A DNA stretch of 64,000 nt, from NCBI RefSeq assembly GCF_008065155.1, contig NZ_CP042821.1:1-64000 (forward strand), in the 5' to 3' direction. Within the stretch, counting starts at the first letter, position 1. Every line of letters begins with the position of its first letter. This document shows positions 8,787 to 16,670 of the stretch, one piece after another. Made by a program: the position numbers and the translations under genes. Origin of the DNA: Octadecabacter sp. SW4 (GTDB lineage: Bacteria; Pseudomonadota; Alphaproteobacteria; Rhodobacterales; Rhodobacteraceae). The notes under the pieces are model-generated. The model saw only the letters and a program-made list of their open reading frames with translations. It had not been told where the DNA came from and searched no databases.

Positions 8787-9620
8787 TTAGCCCTTGGATC
8801 CACCCGCGGTCATGGCTTGCACCACATACCGCTGGAAGAACAGGAACAGGATAACAACCGGAAGCGAGGCGACGACGCCCGAGGCCATTACACGGCCCAG
8901 CCCTTCCGATTGCGCGAAGTTCGATTGAATGGACGCGAGACCCAACGTAATGGTGAAAAACTCAGGCCGCTGGGCAGAGACGAGCGGCCAAAGATAGTCG
9001 TTCCAAGCGTAAAGAAACGTCAAAATCGCCAGCGTCATCATCGCAGGTCGCGCCAGCGGCAGCATCACATACCAGAAAATCTTGAGCCATGAAACGCCAT
9101 CCAGACGCGCAGCCTCTTCGATGTCTTTGGGGATCGCTTTGAAAAACTGCATCATCAGGAACACGCCGATAGGCACAGCCATGCGCGGCAATATCAGCGC
9201 TTGGTAACTGTTGTGCCAGCCGAAATTGGCGAACATTGTATAAAGCGGGATGAACACAGCCTGTTCCGGAACCATCAGCCCGATCAGGCAGATCACCATG
9301 ATCGTGCGCTTGAACGGAAACTCCATTCGCGCCAATGCGTAACCCGCAGTGGTCGAAACCAGCAGCACGCCCAATGTCATCCCGATGGCTACGATGAACG
9401 AATTGAGGAACCATCTTGGTGTCTGACCGAAAGAAAACAGGGCGGCATAGTTGTCCCATGTAAAAGGAAGTGGAATCAGGCCAAAAAACGTCGACGAGGT
9501 TGTCCGAGCCAACACTTCATTGGGTTGGAACGAAAGCGAGACCATCCAGAGCGTTGGCACCAGCCACAAAAACGCGGGGATCGAAAGGCCGAGGATGAGC
9601 CAATAGTAACTACGGTTCAT
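8787..9620 (-). CDS. Carbohydrate ABC transporter permease (MalG type)
   Basis: A 277-residue inner-membrane protein with six predicted hydrophobic segments, beginning YYWLILGLSIPAFLWLVPTL. The EAA loop that docks the ATPase is seen as EEAARLDGVSWLKIFWYVM. Its start codon overlaps the stop of the MalF-type gene by ATGA, indicating translational coupling. It lies 23 bases before the binding-protein gene. Length and topology are normal for CUT1 permeases. Confidence 0.94.
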   Translation of the reverse strand: MNRSYYWLILGLSIPAFLWLVPTLWMVSLSFQPNEVLARTTSSTFFGLIPLPFTWDNYAALFSFGQTPRWFLNSFIVAIGMTLGVLLVSTTAGYALARMEFPFKRTIMVICLIGLMVPEQAVFIPLYTMFANFGWHNSYQALILPRMAVPIGVFLMMQFFKAIPKDIEEAARLDGVSWLKIFWYVMLPLARPAMMTLAILTFLYAWNDYLWPLVSAQRPEFFTITLGLASIQSNFAQSEGLGRVMASGVVASLPVVILFLFFQRYVVQAMTAGGSKG

Positions 9621-10702
9621 TGGTCTTTCTCCCGTCCGATAACAAACTGGATGATCGAGAACGACCCCATGATGATGAACAGGAACACCGCCATCGCCGA
9701 TGCACGGCCAAGTTCACTGTCACGGAAACCGGTTTGGTAAATGTAGCGGACCAGCACTTGTGTGGTGTCGTTGGGACCACCTTGGGTCATCAGATGCGGT
9801 TGTCCGAACACTTGGAAATGCAGGATGATTTGCAGGATCACCACGACCGAGATCGTCCGCGTCAGGTTTGGCAGCGTAATGAACCAGAACGCCCGCGCGC
9901 CCTTGGCATTGTCCAAGGCCGCGGCCTCGTAAATGTCTTTCGGGATGTCCTGAAGTCCCGCCAAGAACAGGACCATCGCGATGCCTAGAGACCACCAGAC
10001 TGTTGCAATGACGATGGCTGCCATGGCGAATTGTTGGTCCGTGAGCCAATTGATCGGCGTACCACCAAAGGTCTCGGTGATGTTGGCGATCAGACCCTGA
10101 CGGGGCGAGAACATGATCTGCCAGATCAGCGTGACTACCGTCACCGAAAGAACTTGGCTCAAGAAAAACAAGGTGCGCAGGATGCTCATGGCCCGCGTTT
10201 CGCGATTGAGTGCCGCCGCTAATAAAAGAGCGGATATTGTTACGCCCGGAACGGCAAAGCCAACAAATACCAGCGTATTGCCAACCGTGGGCCAGAACCG
10301 CCGGTCATACCAACGGCCTTCCTCGCCCGGATGAAAACCGGGGAGGAACACCAAGAGCACTGAAACGACGCCAAGGGCAATCGCATTGAAGCGGCTCAAA
10401 CGGCCCATCCGGGAGAGGAAGATCGAGAGTGCGACGCCCATGAAACCAAGAGTCTGCAAAATGGGGGCGTTGAAGACGGACCATGTGATGTCCTTGCCCC
10501 ACATCACCCGTTCATAATTCCGCATGCCAACGAATTCCTTGGCGTCGGGGTTGAACGCGACGGCCAGCAGGTTCCAATCGTGGAGCGATATCCAGACACC
10601 GCGAAAGAACGGATAAATCAGAAACAACGTGTAGGTGATCAGGAATGGCGCAAGCAAAAGCCAAGCGGCTTGCGTCTGCGATAGTTTTGACCGTGAAGCC
10701 AT
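9617..10702 (-). CDS. Sugar ABC transporter permease (MalF type)
   Basis: A 361-residue inner-membrane permease, the first gene of the operon. Hydrophobic segments begin at AAWLLLAPFLITYTLFLIYP, and the EAA loop is present as YEAAALDNAKGARAFWFITL. A long insertion between the first and later membrane spans (about residues 40-150) includes an extra hydrophobic pair, as in larger MalF proteins. I chose the ATG at 10702 because GGGAGGAGG lies 6-8 bases upstream. The open frame runs further up to 10756, but that would start inside the operator palindrome. It is expressed divergently from the LacI regulator. Confidence 0.92.
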   Translation of the reverse strand: MASRSKLSQTQAAWLLLAPFLITYTLFLIYPFFRGVWISLHDWNLLAVAFNPDAKEFVGMRNYERVMWGKDITWSVFNAPILQTLGFMGVALSIFLSRMGRLSRFNAIALGVVSVLLVFLPGFHPGEEGRWYDRRFWPTVGNTLVFVGFAVPGVTISALLLAAALNRETRAMSILRTLFFLSQVLSVTVVTLIWQIMFSPRQGLIANITETFGGTPINWLTDQQFAMAAIVIATVWWSLGIAMVLFLAGLQDIPKDIYEAAALDNAKGARAFWFITLPNLTRTISVVVILQIILHFQVFGQPHLMTQGGPNDTTQVLVRYIYQTGFRDSELGRASAMAVFLFIIMGSFSIIQFVIGREKDQ

Positions 10703-10738
10703 CGACCGCCTCCTCCCAAAGTGCGCTGATTCCTCTTG

Positions 10739-10755
10739 TGCTAATATTATTAGCA
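10739..10755. promoter_or_regulatory. LacI-type operator (perfect 17-bp palindrome)
   Basis: TGCTAATATTATTAGCA is an exact palindrome about a central T. It lies 37 bases before the MalF-type start codon and 35 bases before the lacI-type start. A further half-site, TATTAGC, follows at 10761. A palindrome in the shared intergenic region of a divergent LacI/ABC pair is the expected operator; binding itself is inferred. Confidence 0.75.
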
Positions 10756-10789
10756 ATATTTATTAGCTCGTAGCAAGGGATTTAAGAAT

Positions 10790-11836
10790 TTGACCAAGAA
10801 ACCCAATGAAAAAGGCACGTCTCGCGTCACGATGAAGGACGTCGCCCTTCACGCTGGCGTCTCACAATCAACCGTTTCGTTTGTGTTGAATGGGCTAGAG
10901 GACATGCGCATCAGCCGCGAAACCCGCAAACGGGTGAAGGACGCGGTAGACGCTTTGGGCTACCGCCCGCGTGGCGCCGGCCGCCCGCCAAAGTCCGCTG
11001 GCCTTGGTGTCATCGGCTTTATGCTGGACGAAATCGCAACCAGTCCGTTCGCGGCCATCTCAATCGAAGGCGTCCAAGAGGAGGCTTGGAAAAACGACAT
11101 CATTGTCGAAGTCGTCATGACAGGGGGCGATGCTCAATATGAGGCGGAAGTTCTCAAGAAATGGGCGCAGGACGGCGTTGTCGGCGTTATCTATGGCTCG
11201 ATCCTGACTCGCGAGGTCGTGCTGCCAGACGGTTTGGCACGCCACCGGGCAACACTGCTGAATTGCTATGACGCGGCAGGCAAATACGCATCCGTCGTCC
11301 CAGCCGAACGACGCGGCGGAGAAGAAGCGACAAAAGCACTCCTCGACGCCGGGCATCGCCGCATCGCGTTCATTTCAGGTGAAAGCTGGATGGAGGCCTC
11401 TGACCAGCGCATGGAAGGCTATGAGCGCGCCCTCCGTTCGGCCCGCATCCCCGTTGATCCGAGTCTCATCGCCGAAGGCAACTTCCTGCCTAGTGGGGGT
11501 CGCGAGGCCACATTGAAACTTATGGCTGGAAAGACCCGCCCTGAAGCCATCTTTTGCGCAAACGATCTTATGGCAGTCGGTTGCTACGAGGCTCTCAAGG
11601 AGCTTGGGGAGACAATTGGTGAGACCATCGCAGTCATGGGATATGACGATCAGGAGATTGCACAGCATTTGTCGCCGGGTCTCAGTACAGTCCTGCTGCC
11701 TCACCGTGAAATGGGACAATGGTGCGTGAAAGAACTGCTGAAAACCAAAGAAGAGCCCTCAATTGCACGAATGGAGTGTCCAGTGGTCCCTCGCCAATCG
11801 CACTTGCTTTGCGCGGTTCAAGTTCGCGCCGACTGA
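10790..11836 (+). CDS. LacI-family transcriptional regulator
   Basis: A 348-residue repressor. The N-terminal helix-turn-helix and hinge are clear: TMKDVALHAGVSQSTVSFVL, then RETRKRVKDAVDALGYRPR. The C-terminal half is a periplasmic-binding-protein-like sugar sensor (VIGFMLDEIATSPFAA, HRRIAFISGESWMEA, IFCANDLMAVGCYEAL, VMGYDDQEIAQHLSPGLSTV). The start is a TTG with AAGGGA about 10 bases upstream; an ATG 14 codons in, just before KDVALHAG, is an alternative. It is divergent from the sugar ABC operon and likely represses both promoters through the 17-bp palindrome until an inducing sugar is bound. Confidence 0.92.
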   Translation: MTKKPNEKGTSRVTMKDVALHAGVSQSTVSFVLNGLEDMRISRETRKRVKDAVDALGYRPRGAGRPPKSAGLGVIGFMLDEIATSPFAAISIEGVQEEAWKNDIIVEVVMTGGDAQYEAEVLKKWAQDGVVGVIYGSILTREVVLPDGLARHRATLLNCYDAAGKYASVVPAERRGGEEATKALLDAGHRRIAFISGESWMEASDQRMEGYERALRSARIPVDPSLIAEGNFLPSGGREATLKLMAGKTRPEAIFCANDLMAVGCYEALKELGETIGETIAVMGYDDQEIAQHLSPGLSTVLLPHREMGQWCVKELLKTKEEPSIARMECPVVPRQSHLLCAVQVRAD

Positions 11837-12390
11837 CACGGTGCCCTCAACGGGTATTCGCAACAAAACGGTGCTTCGCCCGAGTCTCGATAGATTTGAC
11901 GCAGTGCAGCAAAGGTGCGGTTTGGATTTAGCGTAAAGCAGCCTAGTTGAATGACCGCAATGGCGACGCGAGCAGCAACGCGGCGACAGACATGCCGCAG
12001 GCGCGAAGTAATGCTGCGTCAGCGAAATCAAAACAATGGATGGCGGGAAAGTCCCGCTTGGCTGTCGTGCAGCATCATTCCGTCAATGTCGGCTTCAGGG
12101 AAGGGCGTTCAAGCCGGAGACCATGTACGGTCTCTCGACTGCCGCCTTCGACTTTGCGGCTGCGTAGTGGCCAGCAACCTTCAAATGAAGTTGCATGACA
12201 TGCTGGTCGCAGGGGCTGCCCCGAACACAAAGGGCGTCCGCCAGAACTGTCCCCTGACCAGCGGGTCATTCCTCGCGGACCAAAATTCTGGCCCCCTGCC
12301 CTTCTTCGCTTCGCTGCGCCTTCGGTGTGTTCAGGTCTTAGGCCCCTGCCCTTTGACCATCATTGCAACATCAAATGATGGAGCAAAGCA
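11837..12390. other. Gene-poor interval between sugar block and replication block
   Basis: About 550 bases with no supported gene. It holds two minus-strand copies of the octamer GGGCAGGG (at 12294 and 12344), which belong to the polarised set described separately. A ribosome-binding-site-like GGAG precedes the next gene. Confidence 0.5.
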
Positions 12391-12786
12391 ATGACTACTA
12401 ACTGCATCAAATTCGAAAGCGCCGACATTAAGGCCTCCAAAGGCGTCGGTTCGATTTCCACCCTGACCTTCGACATCGACCTCACCGTCGAACCGATCGC
12501 CAGCGATAATCCCATGGCACTTTCACATCGCGTGCTTGGCCGTTCGCCTCGTGGCCGCTTGGTCGAATGCGGCGGCATCTGGAAGAAGCAGAATCGCGAC
12601 ACCGGCGCTGACTACTTCACGTTGTCGATCCGTGACTACGGCTTCAATGCCAATCTCGGCAAAGCCGCGAACCAGGATGATGCTGCGACTCAAGCAGTGA
12701 TCCCCTTGGGGGCCAAAAGACGCCGCCTGAGCAGCGCGTTGTGGGCCGCAATTCGACCCACAACAGCCCAGAGTTTACAGCTGTAA
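12391..12786 (+). CDS. DUF736-type protein with altered C terminus
   Basis: A 131-residue protein whose first 105 residues resemble the DUF736 family of plasmid proteins: an opening strand pattern (ISTLTFDIDLTVEPI), then GGIWKKQNRDTGADYFTLSI and NANLGKAANQDDAATQAVIP. The last 25 residues (from RRRLSSALWAA) are unlike the family. The stop codon lies inside the first parS-like palindrome: the codons TTA CAG CTG TAA are parS bases. This suggests the gene end was recombined onto the replication module. Function is unknown. A tandem two-domain relative lies at 45.7 kb. Confidence 0.65.
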   Translation: MTTNCIKFESADIKASKGVGSISTLTFDIDLTVEPIASDNPMALSHRVLGRSPRGRLVECGGIWKKQNRDTGADYFTLSIRDYGFNANLGKAANQDDAATQAVIPLGAKRRRLSSALWAAIRPTTAQSLQL

Positions 12787-12788
12787 AC
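12773..12788. promoter_or_regulatory. parS-like palindrome, copy 1
   Basis: GTTTACAGCTGTAAAC is a perfect 16-bp palindrome located 145 bases before repA and overlapping the stop codon of the DUF736 gene. Identical copies lie in repB at two places. Its shape, with a central CAGCTG and GTT/AAC ends, is like the parS centromeres of alphaproteobacterial repABC plasmids bound by RepB. Confidence 0.85.
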
Positions 12789-12932
12789 TCATCCGCCATT
12801 TTGCATGATGTAGCGGATCACGGTTTGTTAGACACTAAATAGGCAAAAAATCATTGACTTAAGCTCGTGAATCGCTGCTTTTAACCCCAAGTGGCGCGAA
12901 AAAAGCCATATTGAGCAAATTGGGGCAACCAC

Positions 12933-14117
12933 ATGATTCCCGTGACACCAATAGTTACCAACCGACCATCGGAGCTGGCAACCGATATTTCCGAACGCCT
13001 TACAACCGCGATCCGAGAGCATTTGCTGTCGGCCTTCGCTCCCGACAATACAAAATCTCTACGCCTATTTAGTGCACCTGAAGCCGCTGAGCTCTTGGGG
13101 GTATCTGGCCAATTCATGCGCAAAGTCCACGGTGAAGGCACCCTGCCCGAACCACAAGAGATCCGTGCGGGGCGTCGTTACTACACTGCACGGGACATCT
13201 GGGGTGCCCGTCAGATCCTCGAGCAAACTTCCCGTAAAAAGGGGCGCTACCTTCCAGGCCGGAAAGATGGGGACAAGCTGCAAGTTTGGCAGTTGATGAA
13301 CTTCAAGGGCGGTTCAAGTAAGAGCACAACGACGATCCACTTGGCGCATTTTCTGGCCCTGCAAGGATACAGGGTCTTGGCTGTGGACCTTGATCCCCAA
13401 GGCTCGCTGACGTCCATGTGCGGGATCAGCCCAGAGATCGAGTTTGATGGGCTAACTGTATATGACGCCATTAGGTACGACGATCCGGTGCCTTTCGCTG
13501 AAACAATCGTGGAAACATATTTCCCAGGGCTTTCTCTCGCCCCATCCCGCCTGCTCCTGTCAGAGTTTGAAACAGAGTCTGCTGTGAACTCGAGTCCTGA
13601 TCAGCCGTTCTTCACGCGGATCCGAAGTGCTCTCGCCCAAGTCGAAGACCAGTATGATATCGTCTTGATGGATAGCCCCCCACAGCTTGGTTTCCTGACT
13701 ATTTCTGGCATGGCGGCCGCGACTTCTTTGATAGTGCCCCTCACGCCTTCCATGCTCGACGTTTCATCAACAGCGCAGTTCTTGGAGCTAGCAGGTGCCT
13801 ATATGGGTGTCATCGAAGAGGCCGGCGCAGAGCTGCAATACGATCACTTCAAATTCTTGATAACGCGTGATGAACCGACAGACATCCCGTCGCAACAATT
13901 GACTTCGTTTATGCGCGCGCTTTTTCAGGACCGCGTCATGGGAGCAACCGCCCTCAAAAGCACCGCAATCAGCGATGCGACCATGCTCAAACAATCCATC
14001 TACGAGGTTGTGAGGTCAGAAATGACTCGCGCGACTTATGATCGTGCGAAGAACTCAATGGATGCGATCGGCAAAGAGGTTGAAAAAATGATCCACCAAT
14101 CATGGGGGCGTAGCTGA
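12933..14117 (+). CDS. repA: Plasmid partitioning protein RepA (ParA family ATPase)
   Basis: A 394-residue ParA-type ATPase that drives plasmid segregation and represses the rep operon. The N-terminal 110 residues hold a helix-turn-helix region (SAPEAAELLGVSGQFMRKVH). The deviant Walker A is FKGGSSKSTTTIHLA (about residues 124-138), Walker A' is VLAVDLDPQGSLTS, and Walker B is YDIVLMDSPPQLGFL. Its TGA overlaps the repB ATG by one base, as is usual in repABC operons. Length is normal. A parS-like site lies in the upstream region. Confidence 0.96.
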   Translation: MIPVTPIVTNRPSELATDISERLTTAIREHLLSAFAPDNTKSLRLFSAPEAAELLGVSGQFMRKVHGEGTLPEPQEIRAGRRYYTARDIWGARQILEQTSRKKGRYLPGRKDGDKLQVWQLMNFKGGSSKSTTTIHLAHFLALQGYRVLAVDLDPQGSLTSMCGISPEIEFDGLTVYDAIRYDDPVPFAETIVETYFPGLSLAPSRLLLSEFETESAVNSSPDQPFFTRIRSALAQVEDQYDIVLMDSPPQLGFLTISGMAAATSLIVPLTPSMLDVSSTAQFLELAGAYMGVIEEAGAELQYDHFKFLITRDEPTDIPSQQLTSFMRALFQDRVMGATALKSTAISDATMLKQSIYEVVRSEMTRATYDRAKNSMDAIGKEVEKMIHQSWGRS

Positions 14118-15082
14118 TGGCCCGTAAATCCCTACAAGGCCTTTCTGGCATTGCCAAAACGATTGCCGACTCCGGTCCGCGCACCGCTGATCGTAAACCA
14201 AATACTAGCGCTCCTGCGCTTGGTGCACTTCAGGGCTCGCTCTCCGCAATCCGGGAAATTGATCCGAAGCTTATTGACGAGTGGGGCCCGAAAGACCGCC
14301 TTGACGGGTTTACAGCTGTAAACTCGGATGAAGAGGGAGATGGTTTCGATACCCTGATGACCAGTATCAAGGAAGATGGCCAACAGGTGCCTATCCTTGT
14401 GCGCCGGTCAAACATTGACGGGCGCTACGAGGTTATTTATGGTCGACGCCGCCTCAAAGCTTGCCGTGAGTTGGGGCTGAAGGTCCGTGCCAACGTCGAA
14501 GACCTTGATGACGCCTCAGCCTTGCTTGCCAAAGGCCTTGAGAATGCAGCACGACGCAATCTTTCATTTTATGAAAAAGCGCGCTTCGCAGCCGTTATCC
14601 AAGTTGCAGGACATGACACCAAGACTGTTCGCCAAGTGCTGAGCCTCTCGGCTCCCGGATTGTCCCATCTCACTAAAGTCACCGAGAATGTGCCAGATGA
14701 TGTGGGTGTCGCAATCGGCGCTGCCCAAAAGTCGGGCCGCCCGAAGTGGACGGCGCTCGCAGACGCCTTCATAACAAAGAAGGTTTCTGCAAGCGCTGCA
14801 TTTGCGATCCTCTCAAAGCTAGAACCTGACCTTTCGTCGGATGACCGTCTTGATAGGCTCCTGGCCGAGATCGCGCGACGCGGCGCGCGCCCGAAAGAGG
14901 GCAGGGCGGTTACGCCTGCTCCCGGAGTAACGATTAAATCTAGCAAGTCTTCCGTCACCCTCGCGGTCAAAAAGACCGGCAAGGATGGCGACTTCGGGGC
15001 ATGGCTCGACGGGCACCTCGAAGCGATTATCAAGAAATCCTACCAGGAGTTTACAGCTGTAAACCCTGAGGATGAAACCTGA
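14117..15082 (+). CDS. repB: Plasmid partitioning protein RepB (ParB family)
   Basis: A 321-residue centromere-binding protein. The ParB nuclease-like N domain carries IKEDGQQVPILVRRS and YEVIYGRRRLKACRELG (GRRR box, about residues 110-120). The helix-turn-helix follows (ENAARRNLSFYEKARFA, then TVRQVLSLSAPGLSHLTKV). Two parS-like palindromes lie within its own reading frame, encoding FTAVN near residue 65 and FTAVN near residue 312. RepB would load at the three parS sites and be pulled by RepA. It is coupled to repA by overlap. Confidence 0.96.
   Translation: MARKSLQGLSGIAKTIADSGPRTADRKPNTSAPALGALQGSLSAIREIDPKLIDEWGPKDRLDGFTAVNSDEEGDGFDTLMTSIKEDGQQVPILVRRSNIDGRYEVIYGRRRLKACRELGLKVRANVEDLDDASALLAKGLENAARRNLSFYEKARFAAVIQVAGHDTKTVRQVLSLSAPGLSHLTKVTENVPDDVGVAIGAAQKSGRPKWTALADAFITKKVSASAAFAILSKLEPDLSSDDRLDRLLAEIARRGARPKEGRAVTPAPGVTIKSSKSSVTLAVKKTGKDGDFGAWLDGHLEAIIKKSYQEFTAVNPEDET
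14308..14323. promoter_or_regulatory. parS-like palindrome, copy 2 (inside repB)
   Basis: GTTTACAGCTGTAAAC, identical to the copies at 12773 and 15049. Lying within coding sequence, it forces the peptide FTAVN. Confidence 0.85.
15049..15064. promoter_or_regulatory. parS-like palindrome, copy 3 (3' end of repB)
   Basis: GTTTACAGCTGTAAAC overlapping the last codons of repB, again encoding FTAVN. It is the third identical copy in 2.3 kb. Confidence 0.85.
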
Positions 15083-15110
15083 GGAACGAGTAGAAAGGAG
15101 GAAGGCGAAC

Positions 15111-15174
15111 AAAGAAAACCCCCGAAACCAAGGTTCCGAGGGCTGCTGCGCAGAGCGCATATCTTAGATTTGAC
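15111..15174 (-). ncRNA. Antisense counter-transcribed RNA of the repABC operon
   Basis: The repB-repC gap encodes a minus-strand RNA of about 60 bases. Its 3' end is an intrinsic terminator: a hairpin at 15119-15142 (minus strand CCCTCGGAACC / GGTTTCGGGGG) followed by TTTTCTTT. Its 5' end is set by a promoter at 15181-15209. In repABC plasmids such ctRNAs bind the repC leader, limit RepC synthesis and fix incompatibility. The transcript ends are inferred from the promoter and terminator. Confidence 0.8.
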
Positions 15175-15180
15175 ACCTAG

Positions 15181-15209
15181 ATTCTAGCAGCCACCGAATC
15201 ACCTTACAA
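15181..15209 (-). promoter_or_regulatory. Promoter of the antisense RNA
   Basis: On the minus strand: -35 TTGTAA (15209-15204), a 17-bp spacer and -10 TAGAAT (15186-15181). Both hexamers are near consensus and the spacing is ideal. A short inverted repeat, ACGCTC-TT-GAGCGT (15216-15229), follows toward repC and may form part of the repC leader fold. Confidence 0.7.
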
Positions 15210-15324
15210 GGAAAAACGCTCTTGAGCGTCCGGGAAACCTTTGTCTGCTGGCAAAACAATGGAAAAATCTAGTGATGCTCCATATGGAGCGACTGAGACA
15301 GGCATGCCTCAGAACGGTGGAGGT

Positions 15325-16617
15325 ATGTCCAATATCAACAAACCGTCAGGTTGGCGGAAAGCTTCGGCTGGACTGGCCACAGCAGAGCAACTTGCCCAAG
15401 CCGGTGAACGGGTAGCTGTACCCAAAACAAGGGCATTCGTGGCGGTTAAACGCGTGGGCGCTCATATCGGCCTGAAGGCGGGCGACATGATGCTTCTCGA
15501 CACGCTCGGGGCCTTTACGCGGGCCCAGGACTGGGAAGAGGGCAGGCGGCCGATCGTGTGGGCGTCGAACGCCTATCTGATGGAACAGACGGGATTCTCG
15601 CTGTCTGCCCTAAAGCGCCATGCGCGGCGTTTGGCGGAGGCAGGGGCCATTGCCTTCCAGGATAGCCCCAATGGTAAGCGGTGGGGCAGGCGGAACGCGG
15701 ACGGCGTCATTATCGAGGCATACGGCTTTGATCTGTCGCCTTTGTCGGCCCGTGTGGAGGAATTTGAGCAGCTGCACGCTGAGTTGCAGGCCGAGCGCGC
15801 GCTCTGTCAGCGCCTGAAACGCCAGATCACCGTGGCGCGGCGCATGATCCGCGCACGCATCGAGGCGGCCACCAGCGGCGCGCTGAGAGGCCCCTGGGCG
15901 CAATTCACCGGCGCGTTCGAGGATCTTCTGGGCCGTTTGCCACGTCGTAACGAAGCCTCTGAGCGTCTCATGCGGCTTCTGACGTGGTTCAAAGAGCTTC
16001 AGGGGCGCGTGGAGGCCGCCTATCTCAAAGCGACTCAGCCAGCTGAGGTTGTGGACAACACGTCTGAATCGACTGAACAAGTGTCTATTAAGACTCAAGA
16101 TATGGACCCCAGCGGGGCCATTTCCGACCCTCATATACTAATTACAAATCAACTTATTCCTGTAACCTGTAATTCCTCTGAAAAAGAGGACGCGGCGGGC
16201 GTGGTGCCAAATGCGCCACCGGAAGAGCAGGTTGATAGGGGGCTGGAAGATTGGGTTGCTGGTGTGCGAAAGAAACGTGCAGCGCTTGATTTGCCGGTTG
16301 TGATGCAGGCCTGTCCTGAATTCGCCTCCTGGGCGCGCAATATGGGCGGATATCTCAAGGATTGGGGTGATCTGCACCGCGTTGCCGGGCAGCTAAGGCC
16401 GATGATCGGCATTTCGGAGCATGCGTGGAACGTGGCACAGGAACAACTCGGCACGCAGGTGGCCACAGCGGCGCTGGTGCTTGTGTTCGAGAAGCATTCT
16501 GCGGGCGAGGTCGTGTCTCCTGGTGGATATCTGCGCGGGATGGTCGAAAAGGCCGGGGCAGGGGAGCTGCATCTCGAACGCAGCTTCTTCGGTCGGTTGA
16601 GCGGGGTTGCAGCATGA
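15325..16617 (+). CDS. repC: Replication initiator RepC
   Basis: The replication initiator of repABC plasmids, essential for replication. The conserved N part reads KPSGWRKASAGLATAEQLAQ, with a winged-helix DNA-binding region following (NAYLMEQTGFSLSALKRHAR, about residues 85-105). The C part has GISEHAWNVAQEQLG and SPGGYLRGMVEKAGAGELHL. I chose the ATG at 15325 (430 residues, near family size), where GGTGGAGG abuts the start. The frame is open to a TTG at 15241, but starts there have no ribosome-binding site. An AT-rich stretch inside the gene is the likely origin. Expression should be limited by the antisense RNA just upstream. Confidence 0.93.
   Translation: MSNINKPSGWRKASAGLATAEQLAQAGERVAVPKTRAFVAVKRVGAHIGLKAGDMMLLDTLGAFTRAQDWEEGRRPIVWASNAYLMEQTGFSLSALKRHARRLAEAGAIAFQDSPNGKRWGRRNADGVIIEAYGFDLSPLSARVEEFEQLHAELQAERALCQRLKRQITVARRMIRARIEAATSGALRGPWAQFTGAFEDLLGRLPRRNEASERLMRLLTWFKELQGRVEAAYLKATQPAEVVDNTSESTEQVSIKTQDMDPSGAISDPHILITNQLIPVTCNSSEKEDAAGVVPNAPPEEQVDRGLEDWVAGVRKKRAALDLPVVMQACPEFASWARNMGGYLKDWGDLHRVAGQLRPMIGISEHAWNVAQEQLGTQVATAALVLVFEKHSAGEVVSPGGYLRGMVEKAGAGELHLERSFFGRLSGVAA
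16130..16190. other. Candidate replication origin (AT-rich segment in repC)
   Basis: A markedly AT-rich run lies within repC (TCATATACTAATTACAAATC and following, with the repeated motif CTGTAA.CTGTAAT). In characterised repABC plasmids the origin lies in an AT-rich part of repC. The position here is inferred from composition only. Confidence 0.5.
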
Positions 16618-16670
16618 GGATCGGTGGGCTCATCTCTAAAACCTTGCAATTCTTCCACGTGATGGCATAA

